A DNA stretch of 64,000 nt from Sporosarcina ureae (GTDB lineage Bacteria; Bacillota; Bacilli; Bacillales_A; Planococcaceae), in assembly GCF_002101375.1 (NCBI RefSeq), contig NZ_CP015207.1, forward strand, positions 1,246,001 to 1,310,000, read 5' to 3'. Shown piece by piece: positions 16,570-26,562 of the stretch (its first letter is position 1; each line of letters begins with the position of its first letter). A model generated the notes under the pieces. It saw only the letters and a program-made list of their open reading frames with translations. It searched no databases and was not told the DNA's origin. A program made the translations under genes and the position numbers.

Positions 16570-16937
16570 CATTGTAGAGGTTTTGGATTTTCCTGTATTT
16601 CATCTATCGTCTGCATAACCAATGTAACTGCCTGACTTAAGGCACTACCTCCGCCAAGCGCTGCAGCGACACCTACAGCTTCCAATACTTCTGAAACTGT
16701 TGAACCTGCATCCATAGAAGCTTTTGTATGGTAAATAATGCAATACTCACTATGTGCATAGACACTTACTGCAAGTGCAATAAGCTGCTTATATTTCTGG
16801 CTAATTTCTCCTTCTTCAAAACTGACCTCTGTGAATTTGTGGAATGATTTCATTAACTTAGGCAATTGTTCACTCATTGCGCCCATACCAGTTTTGTAAT
16901 CTTGCAGCACTGCATCCGTAAATGTATAGTCTTCCAT
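16569..16937 (-). CDS. Carboxymuconolactone decarboxylase (AhpD-like) family protein
   Basis: A 122-residue all-helical protein: FHKFTEVSFEEGEISQKYKQLIALAVSV, then EYCIIYHT at 64-71, then ALGGGSALSQAV. AhpD-type members carry E-x-C-x-x-C-x-x-x-H for peroxidase-linked thiol chemistry. Here only one Cys (C66) is present with Glu64 and His70, so disulfide cycling of the AhpD kind is unlikely. The ATG at 16937 follows GGGAGGCG; an in-frame ATG 18 bases upstream sits on top of that site. Single gene; substrate unknown. Confidence 0.85.
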   Translation of the reverse strand: MEDYTFTDAVLQDYKTGMGAMSEQLPKLMKSFHKFTEVSFEEGEISQKYKQLIALAVSVYAHSEYCIIYHTKASMDAGSTVSEVLEAVGVAAALGGGSALSQAVTLVMQTIDEIQENPKPLQ

Positions 16938-17047
16938 AAAATCGCCTCCCGTCATAGCAACAGTATGTCCGATTCTTTGTTTGCTATTCAGCGATAGCGA
17001 AAATGATTATTTTTTGATGATAAAACATGAATTACAGGACGAATGGA

Positions 17048-18067
17048 TTAATATGTCCACCCACGTTTATATTGAACGGGTGCTTCGATTTCTACATTCA
17101 GTTCTTTTGCTGCTGTATATGCCCAATAAGGATCACGCAATAATTCACGGGCAAGCAAAACAATGTCCGCACGATCGTTCTGGAGAATTTCTTCCGCTTG
17201 TAGGGCTGACGTAATCAATCCTACCGCACCCGTTGCAATATTTGCATGCTGACGAATGACGTCTGCAAACGGTACTTGATAGCCTGGAAATGGATGGATA
17301 GTAGCTGGAACTACACCACCAGAACTCACATCGACCAGATCGACGCCCTGTTCTTTCATCCACCCGGCCATTTCTGCATATTGTGAAGGATCCATGCCGC
17401 CCTCTTGATAATCTTCTGCTGAGATTCTGACAAATAATGGACCTTCCCAAACAGAACGGATTGCATCAATTACTTGCCCTAGTATACGATAACGATTTTC
17501 TGCTGATCCTCCATATTCATCCTCACGGTGATTACATAGTGGAGTCAAGAACTCATTGAGTAAATAACCATGTGCACCATGGATTTCAATCACGTCAAAA
17601 CCAGCTTGTTTGGAACGGATTGCCCCTTGTTTGAATGCTTCGATTGTTTCTTCAATGTCAGCAATAGTCATTTCTGCTGGTGTTTTATAATCTTCATTAA
17701 ATGCAATGGGGCTTGGAGCATGAATGGGTCCGTCCACTGTTGCTTTTCTTCCTGCATGCGCTAATTGGATACCAGTACGGGCACCATGCTGTTTCATCAA
17801 ACGAACGATTTCAGTTAGACCTTCGATATGCTCATCTGACCATATCCCTAAATCCTCACTTGAGATTCTTCCTCGTGGCTGAACGGCTGTTGCTTCAACG
17901 ATGATCAGGCCAACTTGTCCTACCGCACGTGTTGCATAGTGAATTTTATGCCAATCTTCTACATTTCCATTCTGATTATGTGAAGAATACATACACATCG
18001 GTGCCATGGCGATACGATTTTTGAACTCGACGCCGCGTATAGTATAAGGACTAAATAATTTTGCCAT
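17048..18067 (-). CDS. namA: NADPH dehydrogenase NamA (YqjM), old yellow enzyme family
   Basis: A 339-residue FMN-dependent TIM-barrel ene-reductase, matching B. subtilis YqjM in length. Key residues are visible: Cys25 and Tyr27 in APMCMYS, HAGRKAT for FMN, and the substrate pair His163/His166 with Tyr168 in [11 protein letters not shown]-terminal GAVGLIT and [10 protein letters not shown] bind the phosphate and complete the barrel; the final Arg-Gly-Trp (RGW) matches the arginine finger of the YqjM type. It reduces activated C=C bonds and nitro compounds, and in Bacillus responds to oxidative and electrophile stress. AGAGGAGG ribosome site; single gene. Confidence 0.95.
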   Translation of the reverse strand: MAKLFSPYTIRGVEFKNRIAMAPMCMYSSHNQNGNVEDWHKIHYATRAVGQVGLIIVEATAVQPRGRISSEDLGIWSDEHIEGLTEIVRLMKQHGARTGIQLAHAGRKATVDGPIHAPSPIAFNEDYKTPAEMTIADIEETIEAFKQGAIRSKQAGFDVIEIHGAHGYLLNEFLTPLCNHREDEYGGSAENRYRILGQVIDAIRSVWEGPLFVRISAEDYQEGGMDPSQYAEMAGWMKEQGVDLVDVSSGGVVPATIHPFPGYQVPFADVIRQHANIATGAVGLITSALQAEEILQNDRADIVLLARELLRDPYWAYTAAKELNVEIEAPVQYKRGWTY

Positions 18068-18210
18068 GAATAATTCCTCCTCTAATAGTTGCTAGGGAAA
18101 GTATAGCAAATTTATACTGATTTTTAATGTCCAAGGATTTTAAACCAACTTTATGAAACATATGGTAGCTCTTGAACGTATAGTAGACTATAAATAAAGG
18201 AGGTTTTCTT

Positions 18211-18834
18211 TTGAACCCACTCGTTTCAATATGGACACAACCTAAGCAAACCATTCGTTATGTTCTCGAATACAAAACATGGAGCTATAGTTTTTTCATC
18301 TTGTTCCTTGTTTCAGTCAGCGTCGGTATGACATCCTTTGCTGAGACGGATATCTTACCTGACCTTTCATTACCTTTAATTATCATGCTTAGTATCGTGT
18401 CGTCGTTCATCGGGACTATTATCAGCGTGTTTATCAGTTCTGCTCTATACACTTGGGTAGGGAAATGGCTTGGAGGTAAAGGGAATTTCAAAGACATGGT
18501 GCAAATGTCGCCGATCGCTTCCATTCCGATGATTTGGATGATGCCGATTAATTTGCTACTTGTTATTATCTTCGGTAAGAACTTATTTGTGGATACGATG
18601 AATAGTGTAGATCACGATGTATTTGGAACATTATCTATTGTATTATTGTTTACCAACTTACTCACACTAGCGTTAGGCATTTTCGGTACTGTGATTTTAT
18701 CTAAAGGTATTGGGGTTGTCCATCACTTTTCTTCATGGCGCGGATTTGGTACGATTATGATTGTTACCGGTTTATTTTTAGTATTAATGATTCCTTTTAT
18801 CATCTTTTTAGTATTTGTTCTACTTGCTTCCTAA
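18211..18834 (+). CDS. YIP1-family membrane protein
   Basis: A 207-residue protein with about five transmembrane segments. The N-terminal pattern VSIWTQPKQTIRYVLEYKTW and SALYTWVGKWLGGKGNFKDMVQMSPIASIPMIW fit the Yip1 domain of small bacterial integral membrane proteins. No enzymatic motif is present and function is unknown. It starts with TTG after AAAGGAGG at 8 bases. It is divergent from namA; terminator follows. Confidence 0.78.
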   Translation: MNPLVSIWTQPKQTIRYVLEYKTWSYSFFILFLVSVSVGMTSFAETDILPDLSLPLIIMLSIVSSFIGTIISVFISSALYTWVGKWLGGKGNFKDMVQMSPIASIPMIWMMPINLLLVIIFGKNLFVDTMNSVDHDVFGTLSIVLLFTNLLTLALGIFGTVILSKGIGVVHHFSSWRGFGTIMIVTGLFLVLMIPFIIFLVFVLLAS

Positions 18835-18842
18835 ATTCAAAA

Positions 18843-18884
18843 TAAAAAACTGAAGGCGATTCCACTTCTGGAAACGTCTTCAGT
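18843..18884 (-). terminator. Intrinsic terminator of the DJ-1/PfpI gene
   Basis: Minus strand ACTGAAGACG-T-TTCC loop GGAA-T-CGCCTTCAGT followed by TTTTTTATT. Confidence 0.8.
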
Positions 18885-18887
18885 CTG

Positions 18888-18917
18888 ACGCAAAGCCTAA
18901 TGAGCTTTGCGTTTTAT
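18888..18917 (+). terminator. Intrinsic terminator of the YIP1 gene
   Basis: ACGCAAAGC, 7-base loop, GCTTTGCGT, then TTTATTT; overlaps the last codons of the convergent DJ-1/PfpI gene. Confidence 0.8.
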
Positions 18918-19468
18918 TTATTGACCATTTTCATAAATTCTTTCATTAAGCCTGGAAGATCTGGCCAAGCATGTCCTGATACTAGATTTCCTTCTGTATG
19001 AAGATCTTTTTCGATATATGTGGCACCAGTTGCTGTAACATCCGGCTTACATGCGATATATGCTGTATACTCTCTGCCTTTCATTAGATCCGGAATGACA
19101 GATAACACCTGTGCAGCATGGCAAACTACCGCCACAGGTTTATTCTCTTCAAAGAAATGGCGGACAATGGCTGGTAATGATTCGTCTAGCCGGATATACT
19201 CCGGTGCACGTCCACCTGGAATAATGAGGGCATCATAGTCTGCGGGATTGACATCTTTGAAGGCAATATGTGAATCCAAACCATACGCTGGCTTTTCAAC
19301 ATACGTTTCCATTCCATCAATGAAATCATGGGTAACAGTATATAATTTCTTTACTGATGGCGAAGCAATAGTTGTGTCGAATCCTTCTTCCAAACAACGG
19401 TAGTACGGATAGAAAATTTCCAATGCTTCTACGGCATCGCCGCCGAGAATCAATACTTTTTTACTCAT
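18914..19468 (-). CDS. DJ-1/PfpI family protein
   Basis: A 184-residue class-I-glutaminase-fold protein. The nucleophile elbow AVVCHAAQ puts Cys116 next to His117, and the conserved Glu14 lies in DAVEALE, the arrangement of PfpI/DJ-1 proteins. ALIIPGGRAPEYIR and GHAWPDLPGL complete the signature. Members act as proteases, glyoxalases/deglycases or chaperones; which applies here cannot be read. ATG at 19468 is favoured over the GTG 12 bases upstream, which overlaps the GGGAG ribosome site. Confidence 0.9.
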   Translation of the reverse strand: MSKKVLILGGDAVEALEIFYPYYRCLEEGFDTTIASPSVKKLYTVTHDFIDGMETYVEKPAYGLDSHIAFKDVNPADYDALIIPGGRAPEYIRLDESLPAIVRHFFEENKPVAVVCHAAQVLSVIPDLMKGREYTAYIACKPDVTATGATYIEKDLHTEGNLVSGHAWPDLPGLMKEFMKMVNK

Positions 19469-19614
19469 ATACAAATCCACTCCCTACTCTGAATTGTCTT
19501 ACTCCTTTACTTCATTCGACAATTTGATAATGAACCCTCTTTCTTTCCATGAAATTCTGTTCTTTATGTATGGTTATCTCGAATTAAACCATATTATGAC
19601 GAGGAGGGATTTCT

Positions 19615-19788
19615 ATGGATAAAGATATACGTCATTTGTTTCATAAAGGAACGATCAATGAGGAAATGGGAATGGAGTTTGAGGCAACTGCCGAAGAAGC
19701 TTCACGCGCTCGAGAAAATGCAAGCGGTAAAGAGTATCGGGATGCGTTGAAAGAAGTCTATCGCACAACGGAGGATAAAAGAAAATAA
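19615..19788 (+). CDS. Small hydrophilic protein of unknown function
   Basis: A 57-residue helical, charged protein (MDKDIRHLFHKGTINEEMG...EEASRARENASGKEYRDALKEVY) behind an ideal GAGGAGGG ribosome site and followed at once by a terminator. That layout, and an Ala/Glu/Arg composition typical of coding DNA, support a real gene. No membrane segment, no known motif. Confidence 0.7.
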   Translation: MDKDIRHLFHKGTINEEMGMEFEATAEEASRARENASGKEYRDALKEVYRTTEDKRK

Positions 19789-19793
19789 TTCGT

Positions 19794-19825
19794 AAAAAGC
19801 CCAGTGTAAATTGTGGGCTTTTTTA
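19794..19825 (+). terminator. Intrinsic terminator
   Basis: AAGCCCA, 10-base loop, TGGGCTT, TTTTT; closes the small gene and overlaps the end of the convergent permease gene. Confidence 0.82.
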
Positions 19826-21124
19826 CATCTTACTAGACATATTCCTTTGTCTTCTGCGTATCATATATTGCTCAATAATGATTGCGAGGATCGTTCCTGT
19901 AATTAATCCGTTAGATAATGTTGAAGCTACAACGGCAGGGAGTTGAGAAAGACTTTCTGCTGGTACGAACATAGTACCTACACCTACCATTAAACCAAAT
20001 GCTACGGCTTGTCGCGCGCGTTCTTTTTCTGGGTCAGCATCGAGTTCATTGAATGCCATTGATACCATTTTCGTAAAGATGGCGAAAGTTACAGCGTATG
20101 CAACGGGCGCTGGTAAAGCTGCAAATATTGCCATGATACTTGGAAACAGTGTAATGAATACTAATAGTGTACTCCCAATAATAAATGGTTTTATAGACGC
20201 CATACGTGTCGTGCCGACAAACCCGGCAGATCCTGAAATCGGTACGGATCCAATGGCAGAAAAAGCCCCTGCGATCAGATGGATGAATCCTGAAGCAAAT
20301 GCTCCTTGGCGTAATCGATCTGGCGCTTTGATTTGGAAAGACTCCTTCAATAAATGTTCCATGACACGGATAGACGCGAGCATATTCGCTACTAACAATA
20401 ATGTGATGAAGATCGCTGTAACGAGAACACCACTATCCCACACAGGTTTTCCATAGACAAACATTTTCGGTAGTTGGATTATCTGTTCGGACACGTTTGC
20501 GATGGTTGGTGTTTTTCCTAACATTAAGAAAATCCCCCAGCCAAGTGTAATGGAGATCAATATCGCATATTTAGATATGAACGGGCGTTTATTAGCCATC
20601 GCAATAAACGTGATGAACAAAACCATGACACTTCCAAGGAAAATGACTGGATCAAGATGGTCTCCTACTTCTTCTACTCCCATCATTCCTTTCATGAAGG
20701 TTCCGCTTAATTGTAGGATCAGCAACATTAAATAAGTGAACGTGATCGCTGGCGTGAAGAGCACTTTCATTTTTGTGATGATTCCCGTGGCTGCGAGAAT
20801 AATGAATAGGACACCACTGTACAACATCCCACTTTGCAATGCTTGCAAGGCGTCTGTTGACGTTGTATAAAAAATGCCAACCATTCCGGCATAGACCACA
20901 TAAATTCCCCACCATAAGCCTGCGGGCCCTTCGTTGATTGGCATTTTATGTCCAAAGAATGCCTGGATCAGACTGGCAACGCCAAGGACGAATATCGTTC
21001 TTTGCATAAATAGCGATGTCGCTACTGGGTCCATACCGAAGGCGTGCGCGATGGCTATGGGGGCTGCAATAGATGATGCGATGAGAAAGACGGTCCATTG
21101 TATGCCGCCTGCTAGATGTTTCAT
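19823..21124 (-). CDS. NCS2-family uracil/xanthine permease
   Basis: A 433-residue membrane transporter of the nucleobase:cation symporter-2 family, about 12-14 helices. INEGPAGLWWGIYVVY (TM3 region), SGSAGFVGTTRMASIKPF (TM10 signature, normally NxGxxxxT) and PAPVAYAVTFAIFTKM are family marks. The NQNxG-type motif is here SGSAGFVGTTR. Substrate could be uracil, xanthine or urate. No purine riboswitch or PurR box is visible upstream, so a link to the purine operon is not shown. Ribosome site TTGGAGGAATCG; single gene. Confidence 0.88.
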   Translation of the reverse strand: MKHLAGGIQWTVFLIASSIAAPIAIAHAFGMDPVATSLFMQRTIFVLGVASLIQAFFGHKMPINEGPAGLWWGIYVVYAGMVGIFYTTSTDALQALQSGMLYSGVLFIILAATGIITKMKVLFTPAITFTYLMLLILQLSGTFMKGMMGVEEVGDHLDPVIFLGSVMVLFITFIAMANKRPFISKYAILISITLGWGIFLMLGKTPTIANVSEQIIQLPKMFVYGKPVWDSGVLVTAIFITLLLVANMLASIRVMEHLLKESFQIKAPDRLRQGAFASGFIHLIAGAFSAIGSVPISGSAGFVGTTRMASIKPFIIGSTLLVFITLFPSIMAIFAALPAPVAYAVTFAIFTKMVSMAFNELDADPEKERARQAVAFGLMVGVGTMFVPAESLSQLPAVVASTLSNGLITGTILAIIIEQYMIRRRQRNMSSKM

Positions 21125-21242
21125 TAGACGATTCCTCCAATAGTGCCGTGCGAATTAGAATTCATATAGTATACCATGTGAGTAATTTTTTTATCATATA
21201 TTGTCGCTTCTTCCATTTTAGTTTTGATGCAAAATTAAAATG

Positions 21243-21290
21243 AAAAAAAAGACTAAAGACACCCCCTAATTCAAGAGTTTGTCTTCAGCC
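21243..21290 (-). terminator. Intrinsic terminator of the acylase gene
   Basis: Minus strand GGCTGAAGACA and TGTCTTTAGTC form an imperfect stem followed by eight T. Confidence 0.75.
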
Positions 21291-21325
21291 TTACACTACA
21301 TAATTAGCTAATAATCCACTTTCCG

Positions 21326-23689
21326 TTATTTACCGGACGGTTGCAACGTAAGTACACGGCCGTCAGGGATTTCTTGTGTCATGAGTGTTTCGTGGTATCG
21401 GCCTTTTGCCCAGTCTTCTGCTTGATCGTGGAACCATTTGGATTTCAGATGTCCGCTTTGACCAGGTCCGACGACATGATAGGTTTTGGACAAATCATCT
21501 AGGTCGGCAACGAAACGCCATGATGCACCGTGGTTGACGGAGCCGTCGTCTTTGAAGGCAGCGGCTTGTACTGTGATATTGGATCCGCCAATCGGTTGTT
21601 TTTCAGGATTTAATAGTTTTGCGAATAGGGGGGATGCGCTTGCAAGTGGGTGAGGGAATGTCAGTTGATGATAGTCGCCCCATGACCATTTTTGTTGTTT
21701 GTCCCCATAGTCATTGGCGATTTTTTTCATTGCATTACTGAATGAATCATACACCCATTGATCGATGCCTTGTTTCTCATCTAACCAGACACTTTCTTCT
21801 CCGCTATAGCCTTTACGTAGAAGTTCGTCTGTAATTTGGTTTTTGCCTGGCATTAGTTCATAGACATCTGCCGGCATTTCATCGCGGAACATATCAATTT
21901 GCAGTTGTTTCATCCACTTATGAAAAACTAGTGGAGCACTGCTATCTTTTGAATCGACTTGATCCCATTGCTTCAACGTATTCAATACTTCTTTAAAGTC
22001 ACCGGATTGGTCTTTGTTCTCTACTGATTTAATCATGGAATCAAGGAATTCAGCTGCGTAGAGGTTTTTTTGGTCCATTTGCAGTTTCATCATGTCATCC
22101 ACCGTGAAATTATCTCCTTCCCGCAACACTTCCGCAATCCGTTCGAAGCGGTATGGTTGCGCCCAGAACTTCGTGATGTGATATGGATACTTTTCATCCA
22201 CCACTTCATTATTAGCTGTTGCGATAAAACCTTCTTTAGGATTCACGACACGTGGTAGCTCATCATATGGAATATAGCCTTCCCAACCGTAGTCGGAAGA
22301 ATCTCCTGGCACTGCCAATTGTGCGTCACCTTGTTTACGAATGGGAATGCGACCATTCGCTTTATACGCGATTGTGCCGTCCGTCGAAGCGAAGACGAAA
22401 TTCTGTGCCGGGGCGTGAAACTTCTCTAATGCCTTCTCGAAGCTTTCCCAATCTGATGATTTATTCATCTCCATAATCGCTTCGAGTTCAAGTGTGGGTT
22501 CGAGTGCCGTCCACTGCATAGAGAATAATGCATCGGGATTTTCTTTTTTATACATCACATCTGAAATAATCGGACCGTGTTTTGTGACAATTACTTCATA
22601 TGGAACATCTTCGGCCCCTTTTACTTTAATTGTCTCATTTCGCACTTCTGCCTGTTCCCACTTGCCATCATAAAGGAATTGGGCTTTTTCACTTGGATGC
22701 GGAACTTCAATATAAAGATCTTGCACATCCGGTCCAACGTTCGTCACACCCCAGGCAATATCTTCATTATTTCCTAAAATGATTCCTGGTATGCCTGCAA
22801 AGATTACTCCTTCAACATTCTGCTCTGGAGATTGTAAATGCATCTGATACCAAATTGACGGTGTACTGAGTCCTAAATGCGGATCATCAGCTAGTAATGG
22901 TTTACCGGAAGCCGTCTTTTCTCCTGATACTACCCAGTTGTTACTACCATTGAATTCAGGTGGTGAAAGTTCCGGTAGAAAACGTCCCGCCACCTCTACG
23001 TTATGTTCTTTATTAGCTGTCATGATAGATTCTGCATTTTCGGGATACGTCAGGAATAAATCCTTCACTTTCTCTTTTGGAAATGCATTAATCGCCCAGT
23101 GACGGAATGCTTGCGGTTGCCATCTTCCACCTAAGTCATACGCCATATACTTCCCGATCGTTAATGAATCGACCGGTGTCCACTCTTCAGGCTCATATCC
23201 AAGAAGTGCAAATTCATAGGACAGTTTCTTTTCAGATGTAGCTTCCTCAATGAATGCGTTGACCCCTTCTGCATACCAGCCAAGCACCGCTTTTGCATGT
23301 TCTCCATATCCTTCATATGAAGCTTCCGCAGCATTTCGCAAACTAAACGTACGAAATAACTTATCCGTATCGACAGCCTTATCCCCGATGACTTCTGCCA
23401 GACGACCACTCGCCTGTCTGCGTGCTAAGTCCATTTGGAATAAACGGTCTTGCGCTTGCACATAACCTTGCGCTCGGTACAGATCTTCATCCGAAGCAGC
23501 GTTGATATGTGGGACTCCATTTTGATCCCGTGTAATGACTACTTCTTGCTCAATGAATGAGACTTGGTGCTCTCCTGCTTCAAGCGGTTTTGACTTCAGG
23601 ATGTAAGCGTTTGCAAATATAGCGACAAGCACTGCTATAATAGATAGTATACTAAGCGCCCACAGCGTAATTTTTCTACCTCTCCCCAT
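21326..23689 (-). CDS. Penicillin acylase family N-terminal-nucleophile hydrolase
   Basis: A 787-residue amidase of the penicillin G acylase family. An N-terminal hydrophobic segment (residues 8-30) acts as a signal or anchor, so the enzyme is exported or membrane bound. The alpha chain shows GVPHINAASDEDLYRAQGYVQAQDRL. Autoprocessing is expected before Ser249 in FNGSNNWVVSG, which becomes the N-terminal nucleophile of the beta chain. GNNEDIAWGVTNVGPDVQDLY and GGSNITVQAA complete the family signature. Natural substrates are probably acylated amines such as acyl-homoserine lactones or phenylacetyl amides; which one is unknown. Single gene with terminator. Confidence 0.93.
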   Translation of the reverse strand: MGRGRKITLWALSILSIIAVLVAIFANAYILKSKPLEAGEHQVSFIEQEVVITRDQNGVPHINAASDEDLYRAQGYVQAQDRLFQMDLARRQASGRLAEVIGDKAVDTDKLFRTFSLRNAAEASYEGYGEHAKAVLGWYAEGVNAFIEEATSEKKLSYEFALLGYEPEEWTPVDSLTIGKYMAYDLGGRWQPQAFRHWAINAFPKEKVKDLFLTYPENAESIMTANKEHNVEVAGRFLPELSPPEFNGSNNWVVSGEKTASGKPLLADDPHLGLSTPSIWYQMHLQSPEQNVEGVIFAGIPGIILGNNEDIAWGVTNVGPDVQDLYIEVPHPSEKAQFLYDGKWEQAEVRNETIKVKGAEDVPYEVIVTKHGPIISDVMYKKENPDALFSMQWTALEPTLELEAIMEMNKSSDWESFEKALEKFHAPAQNFVFASTDGTIAYKANGRIPIRKQGDAQLAVPGDSSDYGWEGYIPYDELPRVVNPKEGFIATANNEVVDEKYPYHITKFWAQPYRFERIAEVLREGDNFTVDDMMKLQMDQKNLYAAEFLDSMIKSVENKDQSGDFKEVLNTLKQWDQVDSKDSSAPLVFHKWMKQLQIDMFRDEMPADVYELMPGKNQITDELLRKGYSGEESVWLDEKQGIDQWVYDSFSNAMKKIANDYGDKQQKWSWGDYHQLTFPHPLASASPLFAKLLNPEKQPIGGSNITVQAAAFKDDGSVNHGASWRFVADLDDLSKTYHVVGPGQSGHLKSKWFHDQAEDWAKGRYHETLMTQEIPDGRVLTLQPSGK

Positions 23690-23912
23690 ATTATTCCCCC
23701 CTCTTTAGAACTTAGTATACTATTAATATTCTAAAATTACTTTAGTTATTATTCTGTAATGTAAGGATATAAAATGATATTGATAAATTGGAAAGATATT
23801 GGGGTTACATTTTGAACTACATAGACGTACTCCCCCGAAAATGCGGACCTAAACTGGAACTTTCCCCTCCTTCTCACTAACAGCTTCTATTATGCCTAAA
23901 ATTTTAAAACCA
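23690..23912. other. Intergenic region, no gene seen
   Basis: About 220 bp between the acylase start and the terminator of the next minus-strand gene. No convincing frame, repeat or RNA structure was found; upstream signals of the acylase must lie here. Confidence 0.5.
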
Positions 23913-23962
23913 CAAAAAAGAATGCCCCTAAAAGTCATTGACTTCTGGGACATCCTTTTTTC
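23913..23962 (-). terminator. Intrinsic terminator of the VLRF1 gene
   Basis: Long imperfect hairpin around AAGTCAATGACTT, flanked by GGATGTCCC and GGGGCATTC arms, ending in TTTTTT on the minus strand. Confidence 0.75.
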
Positions 23963-23969
23963 AGTCTAC

Positions 23970-24764
23970 TTAACGGGATTCGAAAATCTTTTGGATGACG
24001 TGATTATTGTTCGATTTTCCAAAGTTTTTATGAATACAGCTCTCGGGCTTTTCGCGTAAGATGGACGCGAAGCTTTTGGCCAATTCCGCTTCCCCCGCCA
24101 CATGCACTTCTTTCCATCCACGCTTCTTTTTCATACTACCGACAACAGAGCCCATGTCTTTATAAAAGCGATCCAGATTTTCTTTCAATCGCTGATCAAA
24201 TCCGTCTGTATGTCCTCCTACTCCCCGCTGTATGGAAGACTTGATGTCTTTTTGTTCTTTCCAGACATCGAGACCCGAATCAAATTCATACACTGTTTCG
24301 TCATGGACTCTCCCCATTGCTGTATCCAAAATCCGGACATTACTGTAACTCGGGAGTATAATTCCCGCTTCTGGATATGCTTGTAACATATACTCCAATT
24401 CATTCGTCATCGCTTGGTTTTCCCAATGGAAACTCGTCTTGACTGCCACTTGAACATAATGAACAGACCAAATTTCAGGATCTGCTGCTGCAAAAATGAT
24501 AGCACCTTTCGCCAAATCATTTTGCTTATCTTCAATTTCCTTCATCACACGGTCTTTCAATGAACGAAATGCAGTCAATTCTTTTTCATCTCCGGATGCG
24601 ACAAGATATTCATCAAGCCTTTTCAAACCAGATTTCAAATGAATTCTCCATGCAGCTTGTTGTTGTTCAGGATCTGCAGGATTCGTGTTTAAGTATACTG
24701 ATAGCACACATCGATCATCACAGTGAAATGCTTTCAACTTTTTCAATTCTTCGCTAATACTCAT
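23970..24764 (-). CDS. VLRF1-family aeRF1-like protein
   Basis: A 264-residue protein with DDRCVLSVYLNTNPADPEQQQAAWRIHLKSGL at the N-terminus and GVGGHTDGFDQRLKENLDRFYKDMG in the C-terminal half. This looks like the bacterial VLRF1 group related to archaeo-eukaryotic release factor 1. Members are thought to act on stalled ribosomes, hydrolysing peptidyl-tRNA. The catalytic GGQ-like loop of this group is variable; here a GVGGHTDG stretch near 180 is the likely equivalent. Ribosome site AAGGAGG; single gene. Confidence 0.8.
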   Translation of the reverse strand: MSISEELKKLKAFHCDDRCVLSVYLNTNPADPEQQQAAWRIHLKSGLKRLDEYLVASGDEKELTAFRSLKDRVMKEIEDKQNDLAKGAIIFAAADPEIWSVHYVQVAVKTSFHWENQAMTNELEYMLQAYPEAGIILPSYSNVRILDTAMGRVHDETVYEFDSGLDVWKEQKDIKSSIQRGVGGHTDGFDQRLKENLDRFYKDMGSVVGSMKKKRGWKEVHVAGEAELAKSFASILREKPESCIHKNFGKSNNNHVIQKIFESR

Positions 24765-24851
24765 CCAATCATCCTCCTTATTCCCTCAACTGTAGTATGC
24801 CCGCTGAAATGAATATTACAAGGTAATTAGAGCTGTGAATTTTTTCAAGTA

Positions 24852-24892
24852 GAAAAGCAGTGCATCCTCACACGAGTAATACACTGCCTTTA
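24852..24892 (-). terminator. Intrinsic terminator of the NhaC antiporter gene
   Basis: Arms AAAGGCAGTG and CACTGCTTTT with a 16-base loop, just after the stop. Confidence 0.75.
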
Positions 24893-24896
24893 CTAT

Positions 24897-26408
24897 TTAA
24901 CTAGTTAAACTTTTTTCCTGTCTCCTGGATAATATCCATGCTACAACAATAATAATCGCAACCGATAAGAAAATTGTATATACACTACCTGTTATCCCTG
25001 CTACTACAAATCCAATGAATGCAGCAACAGCATTCAATAAAGCATAAGGGAATTGTGTTTTAACGTGATCGATGTGGTCTGCGCCAGCACCGGTTGAGGA
25101 TAAGATGGTTGTGTCGGAAATCGGAGAACAGTGATCTCCAAAAATCCCTCCTGATAACACTGCTCCAATACAAACGAGCAGATGTGCATCTAATGCAACT
25201 GCCATTGGAATAGCAATCGGAAGCATGATGGCAAATGTACCCCATGAAGTACCAGATGCAATTGCCATGATGGCACCTACAACAAATAATATTGCAGGTA
25301 TGATAAAGGCTGGAATATTTCCTTTCATCATTTCTACGATATAATTTGCCGTACCCATTTCACCAATGACTTGGCCAAGTGCCCATGCTAGCACAAGCGT
25401 TGTCGCGACATAGACCATTTTTTGCATGCCCGTTGTATAAATATCAACAGTTTCGCCAAACTTTTTGACTTTAAAAATCAGCATCAGCAATACAATTGTG
25501 ATGGCGGCAAATAAATAGGCCGTACTAAGTGACACACGGAAATCTCCACCTGGTACCGGTTCGAACGGAAATCCGTAAGAAACAAGCAAACCGAATAAAG
25601 TAATAAATAGAACTAGTAGTGGTAGCCACACTAAGATTGCGCGGCTCCCAGTCGTATATTCATTGGTAACTTCCGGTTTACGCAAAGGCTTTGATTCAGC
25701 CCAATATAACTGACCTGTTTCACGTACGCGCCGCTCTGCTTTCGCCATCGGTCCAAAATCGAGTTTCGTTAGGGCTATCACCGGGACTAAAAGAACAGCT
25801 AATATGGCATAGAATTGAAATGGGATCACTGCAACAAGTGTACTGAATTCAGAATCAGTAATATTAAGCTTGTCGAATTCCGCACGAATTAATCCCATAA
25901 TATAAACGCCCCACCCAATAAACGGGATTAAAACTGCTACCGGTGAAGAAGTAGAATCAATAATCCACGCAAGTTTTTCACGTGAAATCTTGGCTTTATC
26001 AAAAATCTTTTCAAAAACCGGCCCCACAATCAAAGGTGTTCCCAAGTCTGAAAAGAAGATAATAATCCCACCGAACCATGCGCCCAGTTGCGCTCTAGCC
26101 CGAGTAGTAAAAAACTTTGCTGAAGATGTGGCAAGTGCTGCACCGCCACCGGATTTTTCCATTAGCGCAACAAATCCTCCAATAAAAAATAGAAGAACTA
26201 ATACAGCTGCATTATAACCGTCAGTTAATTGAGGAAATATATAATCTCCTATCGTAGAAGTAGTAGCGGTTAGCGGATTACCGCCAACGAGGAGAAGCAC
26301 ACCAATAAAGACACCTGAGAATAAAGCAATGATGACATTCTTCGAGATGATCGCTAAGACAACCGCGACGATCGGTGGTATAAGCGAAAGTATTCCCATA
26401 TGGTCCAT
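24897..26408 (-). CDS. NhaC-family Na+/H+ antiporter
   Basis: A 503-residue polytopic membrane protein of the NhaC family. Marks include FFIGGFVALMEKSGGGAALA, ARAQLGAWFGGIIIFFSDLGTPLIVGP, DSTSSPVAVLIPFIGWG and IASGTSWGTFAIMLPIAIPMA, followed by GGIFGDHCSPISDTTILSS, the most conserved stretch of the family. It exchanges Na+ (or malate/lactate with H+/Na+ in MleN-like members) for protons. That suits alkaline or saline growth. An AGGAG ribosome site lies 9 bases before the ATG. Confidence 0.93.
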   Translation of the reverse strand: MDHMGILSLIPPIVAVVLAIISKNVIIALFSGVFIGVLLLVGGNPLTATTSTIGDYIFPQLTDGYNAAVLVLLFFIGGFVALMEKSGGGAALATSSAKFFTTRARAQLGAWFGGIIIFFSDLGTPLIVGPVFEKIFDKAKISREKLAWIIDSTSSPVAVLIPFIGWGVYIMGLIRAEFDKLNITDSEFSTLVAVIPFQFYAILAVLLVPVIALTKLDFGPMAKAERRVRETGQLYWAESKPLRKPEVTNEYTTGSRAILVWLPLLVLFITLFGLLVSYGFPFEPVPGGDFRVSLSTAYLFAAITIVLLMLIFKVKKFGETVDIYTTGMQKMVYVATTLVLAWALGQVIGEMGTANYIVEMMKGNIPAFIIPAILFVVGAIMAIASGTSWGTFAIMLPIAIPMAVALDAHLLVCIGAVLSGGIFGDHCSPISDTTILSSTGAGADHIDHVKTQFPYALLNAVAAFIGFVVAGITGSVYTIFLSVAIIIVVAWILSRRQEKSLTS

Positions 26409-26562
26409 AAATATTTTCTCCTTAAATTATGTAGTAGCCTGCATACACATACAATTTACAGACTATTTCATTATAAATAATGGGGCCATAGATAGCAATG
26501 CTTTATCAAAAACGCCTAGTTTGGTGCTGTCTTTCTGAAGAGGAAAACAACAAAGTTATTTG
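26409..26562. other. Intergenic region upstream of the antiporter
   Basis: About 150 bp holding the antiporter leader; no clear promoter, frame or RNA element seen. Confidence 0.4.

Noticed and set aside
21125..21240. Purine riboswitch before the NCS2 permease
   Set aside because: No J2/3 TTTCTACC or L3 CCGTAAA core found.
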